From the NCBI RefSeq assembly GCF_000801105.2, contig NC_079516.1, forward strand, positions 7,254,001-7,318,000: DNA of 64,000 nt. Direction: 5' to 3'. The number at the start of each line of letters is the position of its first letter. Positions within the stretch are counted from its first letter, which is position 1. Below the pieces are notes generated by a model, which saw nothing but the letters and a program-made list of their open reading frames with translations, ran no database searches and was not told the origin of the DNA. A program made the translations under genes and the position numbers. Of the stretch, positions 1-10,189 are shown piece by piece. The stretch comes from Raphanus sativus (Eukaryota > Streptophyta > Magnoliopsida > Brassicales > Brassicaceae).

Positions 1-1007
1 AAATATTTTACAATGAAAATTTCACGAATAATTTAACAAATATTTTGTTAATTTAAAAGAGTTATATATTTAGAATATTTTTGCATTTGAATCAGTGTTT
101 TTTAATTCGACCCGAACCTGTTATTATACTGGTTAATCCGGTGATCCAATATAAAAATATATATTTTTAAAAAAATCATTAAAACCTTAGACTAATTGAT
201 TGAACCGATGGATGACCAATATAAAATCCAATTTTATTTAAATTGTTATGATATCATAATTTGTCACTTTTTTAATCCAAATTTTAAAGTTCATTGTTTT
301 GCAATTTATGAAATTATGATGTTTTTACAAAATTTTGATAGAGAAAATGGTAAATAGTAAATAACTAAGTATAGTGTTGTTTGAAAACATGGATAGTAGT
401 ATAAGTAAAGAAATATATTGTTTGGAAACATGAATAGTAAAATAAAGAATGAATCTTAATAATTGAATGTAGGTTTAACTATAAAATAGAAATGTGTATT
501 TGATTTAAAAACTTACAAAATAAAGGTTATGTCCAACACAATGTTTATATTTTAATAAGATAGATGTTACAGTTAAGAATTGAAAAGTATATAATAAATA
601 TTACTAATAACAAATAAACTACATTACAATTTATATAAAAATATTTTTTATTTTAATTTAAATTTTTAAGAGTATATATACTTCTTTTAAAATCAACAAA
701 ATTATAAATAGATTAGATTATCTTATAAAAAATACATAATCTTATGATAATCAAAATTTGAACATACTTTACTGAAAAAGAAACAAATCGCGCACTTTGA
801 ATCATTAATATAGTTGAATTACAAAAACAGTTAATTTTTAAAAAATTATAAATTTATGGCTTTCAAATCATTTTCGACATCTAATAATAACTTAAAAACA
901 TAAAAAACAAAAAAACCATAATCATATTAGATAATAAAATACTGAAACACATACTTTTATAATTAGAAAATTTTAAAAATTTAAAAATTATATTTTAGTA
1001 GAAATAA

Positions 1008-1040
1008 ATCCCGCGCTTTCAAAGCACGGGTCTAATCTAG
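1008..1040 (+). mobile_element. Helitron 3' terminus
   Basis: A short hairpin (CCCGCGCTTT with AAAGCACGGG, one mismatch) is followed a few bases later by CTAG and then T. This is the usual 3' end of a Helitron: a GC-rich hairpin just inside a terminal CTRR, inserted before T. The AT-rich sequence 1-1007 is presumably the element body. Its 5' TC end lies outside the window or was not recognised. No Rep/helicase coding is visible, so it would be non-autonomous. Confidence 0.7.
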
Positions 1041-1486
1041 TGAATACTTATAAATAAATGTATAAACTCTTATAAATAGCTTATAAGTTCTTGTAAATAG
1101 TTTTATAAAACCTTTTAAATAATTTTATAAACCTTTATAAATAGCTATATAAATATTAATATGTGTTTTATAAACTTTATAGATGGTTGATACAAGGTTT
1201 TGATAAGCTCTATAAATGGTTCATGAATGGTTTTATAAACCTTTATAAATAGTTATATAAATATTTATACGGTTTTAGAAACCTTTATAATTTTTTTATA
1301 AACTCTTCAAAACCTATTAAAATCTTTTATAAATCCTTACAAATCTTATATAAACTTATATAAACCCTTTATAAACTTTATAAACCCTTATAAATTCTGT
1401 ATAAAATATTTATAAACACCTGTAAGTGATTTTTTAAACCCTTTATATATTCTTATAAACCATTATAAACATTTTAAACATTTTGT
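1041..1486. repeat. Degenerate AT-rich minisatellite (TTTATAAAcc family)
   Basis: Irregular head-to-tail copies of a roughly 20-25 base motif around CTTTATAAATAGTTTTATAA, heavily diverged. The array starts directly after the Helitron end and stops at the syntaxin-like exon; similar sequence resumes at 1620-1800. Confidence 0.65.
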
Positions 1487-1552
1487 GATGACTTGAAAAC
1501 AAAACTTATGGAAGCTACAAAGCAGTTTCAAGATATTCTTGTTGTGAGATCA
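1487..1552 (+). pseudogene. Syntaxin (SYP3-like) exon relic
   Basis: One open frame reads D-D-L-K-T-K-L-M-E-A-T-K-Q-F-Q-D-I-L, then V-V-R-S-E. This follows the conserved pattern DDLKxxLMxxTKxFxDxLxxRxE of Golgi syntaxins of the plant SYP31/32 type, which are t-SNAREs of ER-Golgi membrane fusion. Directly after the last Glu the sequence is GTTAGATTT, a plausible splice donor. The flanks are the TTTATAAA minisatellite and no further syntaxin exon was recognised. I infer a captured or decayed gene piece, not a working gene. The match is short and from memory of the family, so a database search is needed. Confidence 0.45.
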
Positions 1553-1619
1553 GAGGTTAGATTTGTAGTATTTGACTTTCTGACATTAGAGAGTACCTAA
1601 TTGAGAGTTCACATTTTTG

Positions 1620-1800
1620 TTATATTAATATTTTTATAAGTTTATAAGTTATTTTTATAAGGTTATATTAATATTTTAAAGACTTCTAAATCATGTATAA
1701 GAGTTCATAAATATTTATAAATCATTTATTAGAGTTTAGAATTCAGTTATAATCATTTATAAATCATTTTATAAAGGTTTATAAATTAGTTATAAACATT
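1620..1800. repeat. Minisatellite, second block
   Basis: Continuation of the TTTATAAA-type degenerate repeat on the far side of the syntaxin-like exon, as if the repeat occupied introns on both sides of it. Confidence 0.5.
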
Positions 1801-2490
1801 TAGAAAGTAAGGGTTCTTCTGGCTTTCCTTCGACTCTATATAAATATTAAGACAAGGGTTCTTAAGTAAGTGATGTTACAAAGCATGTACCCAAAGCAAT
1901 CAAAAGGGGTTTGGTGTTAAACCAATTTACATTATATTATATGCCCTGAAAATGAAACAAACTCTCCTGGTTTAGCTCCAGCAGGTGGTGGCAATGGTTC
2001 CACCACTGAGTGGTCGTCATTTGAAGCACAAAGAACCTGTAGCAAAGAAACCATTAACAAAAAAGAAATGCAAGTGTGGAAAGCTTACAACATTTTGATC
2101 GTTGATTAACTGGATTGATGCAGATAGAAGAAAGTCTTAGCATCCATATCCTGACATTACATCTCATAGCTTTTCAGGTTTGACATATGTGATGAGCGCA
2201 ACAAGCAGGTTCTTCGTCATCATAACAAATCAACCAAGGAACAAAAGAAAAGTAAGCTTTTAAGTTTCAAGAACCTGAGAATGGTATCTATTGATAAACC
2301 AAAACTATATGCATACAACCAAAGATTCATTTATTTATTAGTAATTTAAGACATCACTATACCATAGTATTCTTACACAGAACCTACCCAAACATACAAG
2401 TAAAGCGACATATCCATAAGCACTTCAAATTTACAAAGCTTTATACAAAGAAGAGTATACACAAACATATACATACCAATACATATGACC
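1801..2490. other. Intergenic sequence with unassigned, mixed-composition stretches
   Basis: The stretch 1975-2260 is less AT-rich than its surroundings and could be decayed coding sequence (for example a Lys-Cys-Gly-Lys-Leu-Thr-Thr-Phe run ending in a stop near 2095). No frame stays open and no family can be named. Confidence 0.3.
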
Positions 2491-2492
2491 TT

Positions 2493-2800
2493 GATTTATA
2501 AGGGGTTATAATTTCTAAAAATGCAGTGTCCACCATTGGAAAAAAACTTTCTTTTAACCAGAACTATTCAAATGACAAGCCTATATCAACCTTCTTTGAT
2601 TTTGGAGAACAAAAGGAATAAAATCCAAAAATTACTAGAAACCCAGATTTATAAGGGGTTATAATTTTTCAAAAACTCAATGTTCATTATAGAAACTCTT
2701 TCTCTTAGATCGATCTGTTCAAATACAAGTGTAAACCAACTTTCTTTGATTTTCTTATAACATAAAGACCAAAATAAAAAAAAATTACTTGAAACAAACA
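2493..2800. repeat. Two diverged direct copies of a ~155-bp segment
   Basis: The string GATTTATAAGGGGTTATAAT occurs at about 2493 and again at about 2646. Matching sequence follows in both, including CTTTCTTTGATTTT near the ends. A simple local tandem duplication that has diverged. Confidence 0.7.
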
Positions 2801-2849
2801 ATAAAAATACACAATTAGAAATATACAGACTGGGAATCTTGTAGAGGAG

Positions 2850-3151
2850 CTGACATGTTTGAGGTTTTGAATCTCAATTCTCCCGAACAGACGTGATTGA
2901 GTTGCTGGCTACGTGAGAGAGAGACGATTTCATCGCCGGATGATTACGCGAGGAGCTAATTGTGAGAAATAAGACACTCGATCTCGTCGCCGACGGATAC
3001 TCATGAGAGAGAAGACGATGGTTAGAGAAAATAAGGTAAGGCTAATTTAGTCTTTTACCTATTAATAAATGTGGTATTTTTGAAAATATCATCTGATTAG
3101 TGGTATAATTGAATTGTGGTACCAAGAAAAGTGTATATGTAAAATTTCCCC
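2850..3151. mobile_element. 5'-UTR-like segment ending in a MULE-type terminus
   Basis: 2860-3050 is GA/CT-rich and GC-richer than its surroundings, like a plant leader exon. It runs into an end at 3151 (AAAATTTCCCC). Read on the other strand this begins GGGGAAATTTTAC and later holds ATTTTCAAAAATACCAC, the same terminus style as the MITE starting at 3210. This may be the right end of an element that carried a gene fragment; no left partner was found. Confidence 0.4.
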
Positions 3152-3209
3152 ATAATTTAAATAGCATAAACTAAGATATCTTTAATGAATAAAATTTAAT
3201 TTAATATTT

Positions 3210-3678
3210 GGGGAATTTTCAAAAATACCACTTTGAAGGTACCATTATTCATCTTTACCACCACTAAATACACATTTTCAAAAATACCTTATTTATTAAA
3301 ATGTTAAAGATTCTTATATCTTTGTTTTTATATGCTTTTCAAAATTTTAATCCAAAATTCTAAATCCTAAACCCCCAATTCTAAACCCTAAACCCTAAAT
3401 CTTCAACTCTAAACCCTAAACCCTAAACTATATACCCTAAATTCAATATCCTAAACCCTAAACCCTGAAACCTCAACTATAAACCCTAAATCCTCAACTC
3501 TAAACCCTAAACTTTATACCCTAAACCCTAAAACATCAAATCTAAACCCTAAAACATAAAATCTAAACCCTAAATCCTAAACGTTCAAATCTAAACCCTT
3601 CATTAAAAGTAGTGGTAAAAGTGGTTAGTGTAAACATGAAAAGTGGTACTATGAAAATGGTATTTTTGGCAATTTCTC
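3210..3678. mobile_element. MULE-type MITE with telomere-like core and 9-bp TSD
   Basis: Left end GGGGAATTTTCAAAAATACC and right end GGTATTTTTGGCAATTTCTC are imperfect inverted repeats that continue inward for about 60 bp (CCACTTTGAAGGTACC; CACCACTA against TAGTGGTAAA). The element is flanked by the perfect 9-bp direct repeat TTAATATTT at 3201-3209 and 3679-3687, the TSD length of Mutator-like elements. The core (about 3345-3600) is a run of diverged AAACCCTAAA units, the plant telomere motif. There is no coding capacity, so it is non-autonomous. Confidence 0.85.
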
Positions 3679-3687
3679 TTAATATTT

Positions 3688-4619
3688 TTATGTTCCCTTT
3701 TATATTTTTCAAATAACATGTACGATAAAGAAAATATTTATAAACTTAAACCAAAAATAATTTATATATATAATTTGATTTCATAAAAGGAAATTTTAAA
3801 AAATAATCTTGATATTAAAATAAAGAGTTAATATTACTTTTAGAATGTATCAATTATATTTGTATGCAATTTTGTACCTATCATCACTTTATTTTTATAA
3901 TTTTATTTGTGATAATTAACATATTCCAAATAACCAAGTACTATAAAATTAACATAGTCATGGGCTATTTAAAAATAGCCAATTCATAAATATATATACA
4001 CATCTAAGATGAAAACCAAACTAATGAAATGAATACAATAAATATGATTTGGTTGAATTAGATTAGAAATAGTTATACTTGAATTTACGGAAATATGTAA
4101 CACAATATACCCACAAATGAGTAACTAAACCAATCCAAATTATTTTATACAAAGTAAAACATTAAATAAAAATAATGTATTCTCATTTATTCTCAACATT
4201 TTAATAAATAAATATGAAATTCTCAAATAATACTACACATATATTAACCAAATATTAAAATTAAGATGTAACTTTGAACTAATCAACACTATTAAATTAT
4301 ACATAATCCTACTAAAATATATACACAAATTTAAGGCAAGAATCAAACTATATGAAAATAAAAAAGTTAATCAAAATTTTAATCGGTATAACAGAATATT
4401 TTAGTTAAATCATAAAAAATAAATGTTATCTAATATATCCAAATAATAGCCAAACAGTCGAGATATTATATATCTAAAATTATAATCTAATTAAATTAAT
4501 ACAATGTTATTTAAAAAAACCATGTATATTGATTACAATATAAATAACAGAATAATTAAAAAATTAATAAACTATCGTAATGTAAATAAAATATTATAAT
4601 GTATTTACTTTATAAATAT
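3688..4619. other. AT-rich sequence, likely body of the Helitron ending at 4654
   Basis: Very AT-rich sequence with no open frame or recognised motif. It immediately precedes a Helitron 3' end and may belong to that element, but the 5' boundary was not found. Confidence 0.35.
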
Positions 4620-4653
4620 TTATATCCGTGCATGAGCACGGGAAAATCACCTA

Positions 4654-4654
<1 letters not shown>
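4620..4654 (+). mobile_element. Helitron 3' terminus
   Basis: A perfect 6-bp stem CCGTGC / GCACGG with an ATGA loop is followed by GGAAAATCAC, then CTAG and T. This is the canonical hairpin plus CTRR-T end. It is immediately followed by a TA microsatellite. Confidence 0.75.

Positions 4655-4684
<30 letters not shown>
4655..4684. repeat. (TA)n microsatellite
   Basis: About 15 uninterrupted TA dinucleotides abutting the Helitron end. Confidence 0.95.
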
Positions 4685-4685
<1 letters not shown>

Positions 4686-5518
4686 TGTATGTATGTTAAC
4701 TATGTATGTTTACATATGTAATATCAGTGAAAACTAAAAATGCATCAATTATATAACTTATACAAAATCATATTTAAATCAATATTTTAGTTTAGTCTAT
4801 TATTGTAACAAGTCAATATTTATAATTGGCAGATAAGTTAATATAAATGTATATCAATTTTATTGAAATGATATTAATAAGTTAATATAATATCGCTTGT
4901 TATACGTTTATAACTGATGTTTAAAAATAAATTATATCATTTAATCATTTATTAATAAGTGATTTAAGTTAAAATCATTTATTTTCTTATATTATTATAT
5001 GATGAAACATGGTCCTTTTTGTATTGAGTTCTTATTTAATCTTTATTAAAATATTTGTTTATTGTTAATAAAAAGCTTAATACTTGAACACTTGCAAAAA
5101 AAAACGAACAAAAAATAAAGAAAATAACTTACTAAAAAAATTGAGACCATTACTTTTAGAGTCAATTAGGTAGAAACCCATAAAGAGAAAGTTGTTTAGG
5201 CAACGAGTCACAAAGAAAAATTATTTAGGTGGTTGGTTATATGAACCAAAGCAAATTTACATCTTTTCCCCTTTGCTCTATCGGTGTAGAATAGATAGAA
5301 TTCACTGCCCATATGATTGCTATGCTAGACATTTTAAGAGAATGTAAGAAAAAATATTTTTTTAGTAAAAGAATTACTAAAAATCAGTATGTGAGGATGT
5401 GTTTTATGTCGCTGTTGGGTTTAATCCAAATTAATTAACCATACATTTGTTAAAAAATTATAATGGTTCGTAATTATCATAATAACTACAATAATATATA
5501 TGAATACTTATTATAATC
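4685..5518. other. AT-rich intergenic sequence, nothing recognised
   Basis: No coding frame, RNA gene or transposon end could be supported here. Confidence 0.6.
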
Positions 5519-6350
5519 AAATAGAAACTCTAAACTCAGATAGAAACTTTAAACCAAAACGCAAATAGAAACTCTAAACTGTAAATCAAAATATAAATTC
5601 TAAATTTTAAGCCCAAATAAAAATTCCAAGTTTTAAATCTTAAAACCGTAAACTCAAATAGAAATTCTAAATTTTAAATTCAAATATAAACTCTAAACTC
5701 TAAACCTTAAACCAAAATAGAAACTTTAAACTTTAAACCCAAATAGAAGTTCTAAACCTTAAATCCAAATAAAATTCTAAACTCTAAATCCAAATAAAAA
5801 CTTTAAATTTTAAACTCAAATATAAATTCTAACCCTGAATCCAAATAAAAAATTTAAATGCTAAAACCTAAACCCTAAACCCAAATAGAAACTAAAAATT
5901 CTAAACCCAAATAAAATTTATGAACTTTAAACCTTAAATCTAAATATAAACTCTAAACTCTAAATCCAAATAGAAACTCTAAACCCTGAATCCAAATAAA
6001 AACTCTAAACCATAATCTCTAAACTTTAAACCCAAATATAAACTTTAAACTCTAAACCCAAATAAAAACTCCAAACTCTATACTTTAAACCCAAATAGAA
6101 ACTATAAATTCTAAACCCAAATATAAACTCTAAATTATAAACACTAAATCTAAATATTAAACCATAAACCGTAAACTCAAATAGAAATTCTAAACTTTAA
6201 ATTCAAATATAAACTCTAAACTTTAAACCAAAATAGAAACTTTAAACTCTAAACCCGAATAGAAACTCTAAACCTTAAACCCAAATAAAAACTTTAAACC
6301 TTAAACTCTAAACTCTAAATCCAAATAAAAATTCTAAACTCTAAACTCTA
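5519..6350. repeat. Degenerate minisatellite of AAACTCTAAACCCAAATAG type
   Basis: Over 800 bp of imperfect direct repeats alternating CTAAAC and CCAAATAGAAA words, with spacings of roughly 20-30 bases. The words resemble diverged plant telomere repeat mixed with a second motif. Both flanks contain ATATGAATA followed by ATTATAAT, so the block may lie inside a small element. Confidence 0.75.
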
Positions 6351-7404
6351 ATTTTTATATGAATAATTATAATGCTTTATATGGATACCTTCACTATTAA
6401 TACGTAAAAATAACAAATAGAAGGATACGGTACAAGGTAGTTGAAACATGATTTGGGTTCAGTCTCTTGATCACATGTCGATTTGTAAAAATTAGACTCA
6501 AGAGAACAAGGAAAAAAAAACAAAACCATATGTCTGAGGGATGATAATGTCATATAGAAAAACCGTACAGTAGATTTAGTGTAGGTTACCAAATATGCAA
6601 ATAATATTCTAAATATGTTTTTTCCGACAAAAGATATATTAAAAGCCTAAAAGCCATGCAAAAGGGTTCTACACCCGTTACAATTACAGTCCGAAAGCCC
6701 AATAAGCATACAGGGCTAAAAACAAAAACACATAAAACAGGTGGACCTAAACCCAACCGCTTTGCTAGCCCAACACCATCACCGAACAGTCGAGTGGTTA
6801 CTGCCACGTGTTTCAATCCTCTGCTTCTAAATATGTCTATAGCGTGCAAATGCTCTTATTTTTATCTCTTTTCTTTCTCCTTCACTTTTTCTTCTCCTGC
6901 AATTTTCTTTTTTATCTCTATTTCTGTACTTATCAGATCTCTTTTCTTTTTTTGTGCAACATATCAGATCTCTTCTTTTTCCAAACATGTGAAAAGTTAC
7001 TTTTTATGAACATGGTCAATCCTCACATGAAAGGGAAAACAAAAGAAGAAAATAGATTTAGACGAAAAAAAATCTAAAATAAAAACTATGTTTAAACCTG
7101 GATTACTCTCTGGATTATCATGTCACTAATCGGGTGGTTAAACTTTATATGTTTCATCGAAGAACAAATTTTAATTATTTTAATATTTTAGAAATTTTCA
7201 CAGAATACTAAGATAACTAAATAATAACTTAATTATTAGGCATATATTAAATATACTATTATGTATATAATGTCCATTTAATAATTAACATTTACAAAAT
7301 TGATGCACAAGTTAATTATCCTTTCTAACAATTTTGATAAACATAAAGTCTTGCACAAGTACAAATTAATCAAATAAAAAATGTTTGAGAAAATACATTT
7401 CCTC
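6351..7404. other. Intergenic sequence left of the array
   Basis: 6600-6840 is less AT-rich and may be a decayed transposon or gene piece, but no family is recognised. 7240-7285 resembles the first bases after the N gap (24209-24250). Short open frames in 6377-7077 lack any family signature and are treated as chance. Confidence 0.5.
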
Positions 7405-7467
7405 ACTTCGGAATGAAAATGGATACCTTTACGATTAGTAGAATATGCATTCTTCTTATTTAAAAAT

Positions 7468-9192
7468 GGGAAAATTGCCAATAGAGAACAAAAAAACAAG
7501 GGTGTTGTCCCTTTGGTATAAATCCTTTTTTGTCCAATTTTTCTCCTTTTTACCCTTGTATTTCTGAAAACTAATGAAATAAATACTTTTGTGAATCAAA
7601 AAAAAATTAAAAATATAAAGAATTAATAAAACACCTATATACACATGCTGGTATTTTTATTTTTTCAAAAAGTTGATAAATAAAAATTTTGAAAATACGT
7701 TCTACTAAATGTAGAATGTGCCTTCTACGGAAAATGGTATAGTAGAAAGCGATTTCTAAAATACATGTTCATCTACTATTTTTAGAACGTACATTCTACT
7801 ATTTACTAATTTCTAAGAAAGTGGAATGCGCATTCTACTAATCCTAAAGCTATCTACTTTTCGTCCGGAAGCATTTTCTACTTTTATTAAGTATTCTAAA
7901 TTTCGCGGAATGTGTTTTCTAAAATGTACTCTTCCGTCTACTAAAAGTAGAAAGCGTGTTCTAGATTTTTGTCAATGTTCTAAACTTTAGAAGGCGCCTT
8001 CTACGGATAAGATACCTGATTTTGCGAAAATTAATGAAAAATTCAGTTAAGGAAATATTCTAAAATCTCCTAAAAATATTCTAACTTCCTAAAACGTGTT
8101 ATTTTCGATTTTACTTGTCAAAAAATTTTAAAAAAATGATTATACCTTGTCTTCTTCGTTAATCTATGAGTTTTCCATAGTTTTTCTTTTGATTTTCTTC
8201 ACAAACTCTTATCTCTATGATACATATTTATACAACATGTGGTGTTTTAATTAGGTGCAATTTTTGTAAAGTTTAATTTTTATTTTATAAAGTTTACAAA
8301 TTTTACTTTTATTAAAGTTTTATTTAAAAAAAATTTAAAATTTTTATTTTTATTAAAAAGTTCGATAAAATTCAAAAGGTTACAAACATTTTAATTTTTT
8401 ATAAAAATAAAACTTTGTAAAAAATCTTTATAACTGTTGGTTAAAGCTTTTATTAAAAAAATTAGTAAAGTTTTATTTTTATTTTTATAAAGTTTAAAAT
8501 TTTATTTAACTAAAGTTTATTAAAAAAATTTTAAACTTTTTATAAAAATAAAACTTGTAAAATGTTTTTAATAAGTTTATTTAATGTTTTATTAAAAAAA
8601 TGTAAATTATTTTTATTTTTTACAAAGTTATTTTTATTAAAAAAAAGTTAAAAGTTTTATTTTATTTTCCCTTTTTAAAACGTTTTTAATTAAATCTTTT
8701 AAAAATTCTTTTAGTTTATTGTGTTTAATAAAAACTTTAAACAAAATTTATAAAATTTGTAAACTTTATAAAAATAAAATAAAACTTTACAAAAAGTTTT
8801 TAATAAAAGTTTAAACAAACTTTAGAAAAATACATTTTAATTTTTTTTTTAATTAAAAATTTTGATAAAATTAAAAAGTTTACAAACATTTTAAACTTCT
8901 TATAAAAAATAAAACTTTGTAAACTGTTTTTAAAAATTGTAAATTATTTTATTATTATTTTATTAAGTTTTAAAAAGTTATTTTTATTACAAAATTTAAT
9001 TTTTTTTTTAAATTTTCCCTTTTTAAACGTTTTTAGTTATTATTATTTTAAATTATATTAATGTGTTTAATTAGATTAACCAAGGGTTAGTTTTGGGATT
9101 ATGAAAAAAAATTATACTAAAAGGACAACTAAATGATGGTTTATACTATAGGGACAACCATGCTGAATTTTTGTTCCGTTTTGGCATTTCCC
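7468..9192. mobile_element. Non-autonomous MULE, 1.7 kb, 9-bp TSD (unit 1)
   Basis: Ends are GGGAAAATTGCC on the left and the inverted form (GGCATTTCCC; GGCAAATTTCCC in the second copy) on the right. The 9-bp direct repeat TTTAAAAAT lies at 7459-7467 and 9193-9201. Outer sequence includes GTTGTCCCTTTGGTATAAA, matched inverted near the right end by TATACTATAGGGACAAC. The interior is AT-rich, with many short palindromes based on GTAGAATGCGCATTCTAC and long runs of TTTTTATAAAAATAAAACTT. No transposase frame is present. The same site is empty at 10732-10740. Confidence 0.85.
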
Positions 9193-9725
9193 TTTAAAAA
9201 TTTAGTAAATAGTTAAATGTACGTTCTAAAAGAAGTAGATGAACATGTTTATTTTAGAAATCGTTTTACTATATCATTTTCGTAGAAGACGCATTCTACT
9301 TTTAGTAGAATGTATTTTAAAATTTTTATTTTTGATCAAAAGAAAAATTAACCAAGTTTTTGAACAAAAAAATTATCAGCTTGTGTATAGGTGTTTGTTA
9401 TATTTTTAATAACTTTTGATTCATAAAGTATTTATTTCATTAGTTTTCAAAAATACAAAGAGTAAAAAAATAAAAAAAAATGGAGAAAATAGTTTATACT
9501 AAAGGAACGTTAACCTTGTTTTTTTGTTTTTTTGTCAATTTTCCCATAATTAAAAGGTGAAAGTTCTAAATAAGGCAGTGATATGGTTCTGTAAATATTT
9601 TGAAAATAAAATGGTGTCTCAAAAGTTATTAATGGGTATAGATATATTATCAGGTTGACAAAAAAAGAGAGTCAGATTTGATTTAACCACAGTTAACCTA
9701 AAATACAGTTTAAAAATCTCTACAG
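9193..9725 (+). promoter_or_regulatory. Older MULE arm plus cyclophilin-promoter stub fused to the purine-rich segment
   Basis: 9202-9546 is the right arm of the older MULE remnant found in every unit. 9547-9725 repeats the first ~180 bp of the CYP promoter (from ATAATTAAAAGG to AAAATCTCTACAG) and then switches directly to AGAGATTCTGACC of the purine-rich segment instead of running on to the CYP gene. The join lies in short shared sequence (TCTACAG / CTGAGAGATTCT). The same join recurs at about 28263. Confidence 0.7.
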
Positions 9726-9960
9726 AGAGATTCTGACCGGAACGAGGAACTCCAAACCCAGATTTCGACAGGAAACGAGAACTCCAGATTCGTCGAGAGA
9801 GAGAAGAACACGCCTCGAGAGAAAGAGAGAAGCCGAGAGAAAGGAAAGGAGATCGAAGGATTGGAGAGAGAGGAGAGGAGGAAGAAGACCGTTCGGTCTT
9901 CACGTCATGACACGTGCTCCAAGGACGGGAGAAGAAAAGTCTTATTTAGTTAACGTCCCT
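9726..9960 (-). promoter_or_regulatory. Purine-rich 5'-UTR-like segment with G-box, truncated (unit 1)
   Basis: Only the G-box-proximal part of the segment described at 17917 is present. The near-palindromic bZIP-type double site CACGTCATGACACGTG is at 9901-9916. Confidence 0.45.
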
Positions 9961-10058
9961 ATTTTATTTCTCTAATTTTAATTTAATTTAAAGCACATTA
10001 ATGTTAAGATACGTGCTTATAGCCACCGATAAAGATGGTCTTAGATCCATCTCTGAGA

Positions 10059-10184
10059 ATGGGCGGTGGATTTACCATCAACATAAACATTCCGGCTGAT
10101 GAAGGATTTACCATTAGCATTAATCCAAACTCTGCTCCAGGGGGATCCAAGGTAGGGACAGCCTTTGGTCGAAAACCAACATGA
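10059..10184 (+). pseudogene. tCYP: 41-codon 5' fragment of the cyclophilin gene (unit 1)
   Basis: The frame opens with the same leader as CYP (TTAGATCCATCTCTGAGA before ATG) and encodes a version of the CYP N-terminus with two G-F-T-I-x-I-N motifs, then G-R-K-P-T and a TGA stop. It ends where CYP would continue with Arg-Ile-Gln-Pro-Pro. It therefore lacks the whole cyclophilin fold. Substitutions such as Ala-Gly to Ala-Asp and Asn to Ser show it is an older paralogue, not a fresh copy. Whether the 41-residue peptide is made is unknown. Confidence 0.75.
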
Positions 10185-10189
10185 AGTTG

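Noticed and set aside
3345..3600. AAACCCTAAA repeats as a true telomere or ancient chromosome fusion
   Set aside because: They are diverged and lie inside inverted transposon ends with a 9-bp TSD, so a MITE core is the better explanation.
6377..7644. Several 60-117 aa open frames on both strands
   Set aside because: They are low-complexity Phe/Leu/Ser-rich translations of AT-rich DNA with no family motif. Some open only from non-ATG starts.
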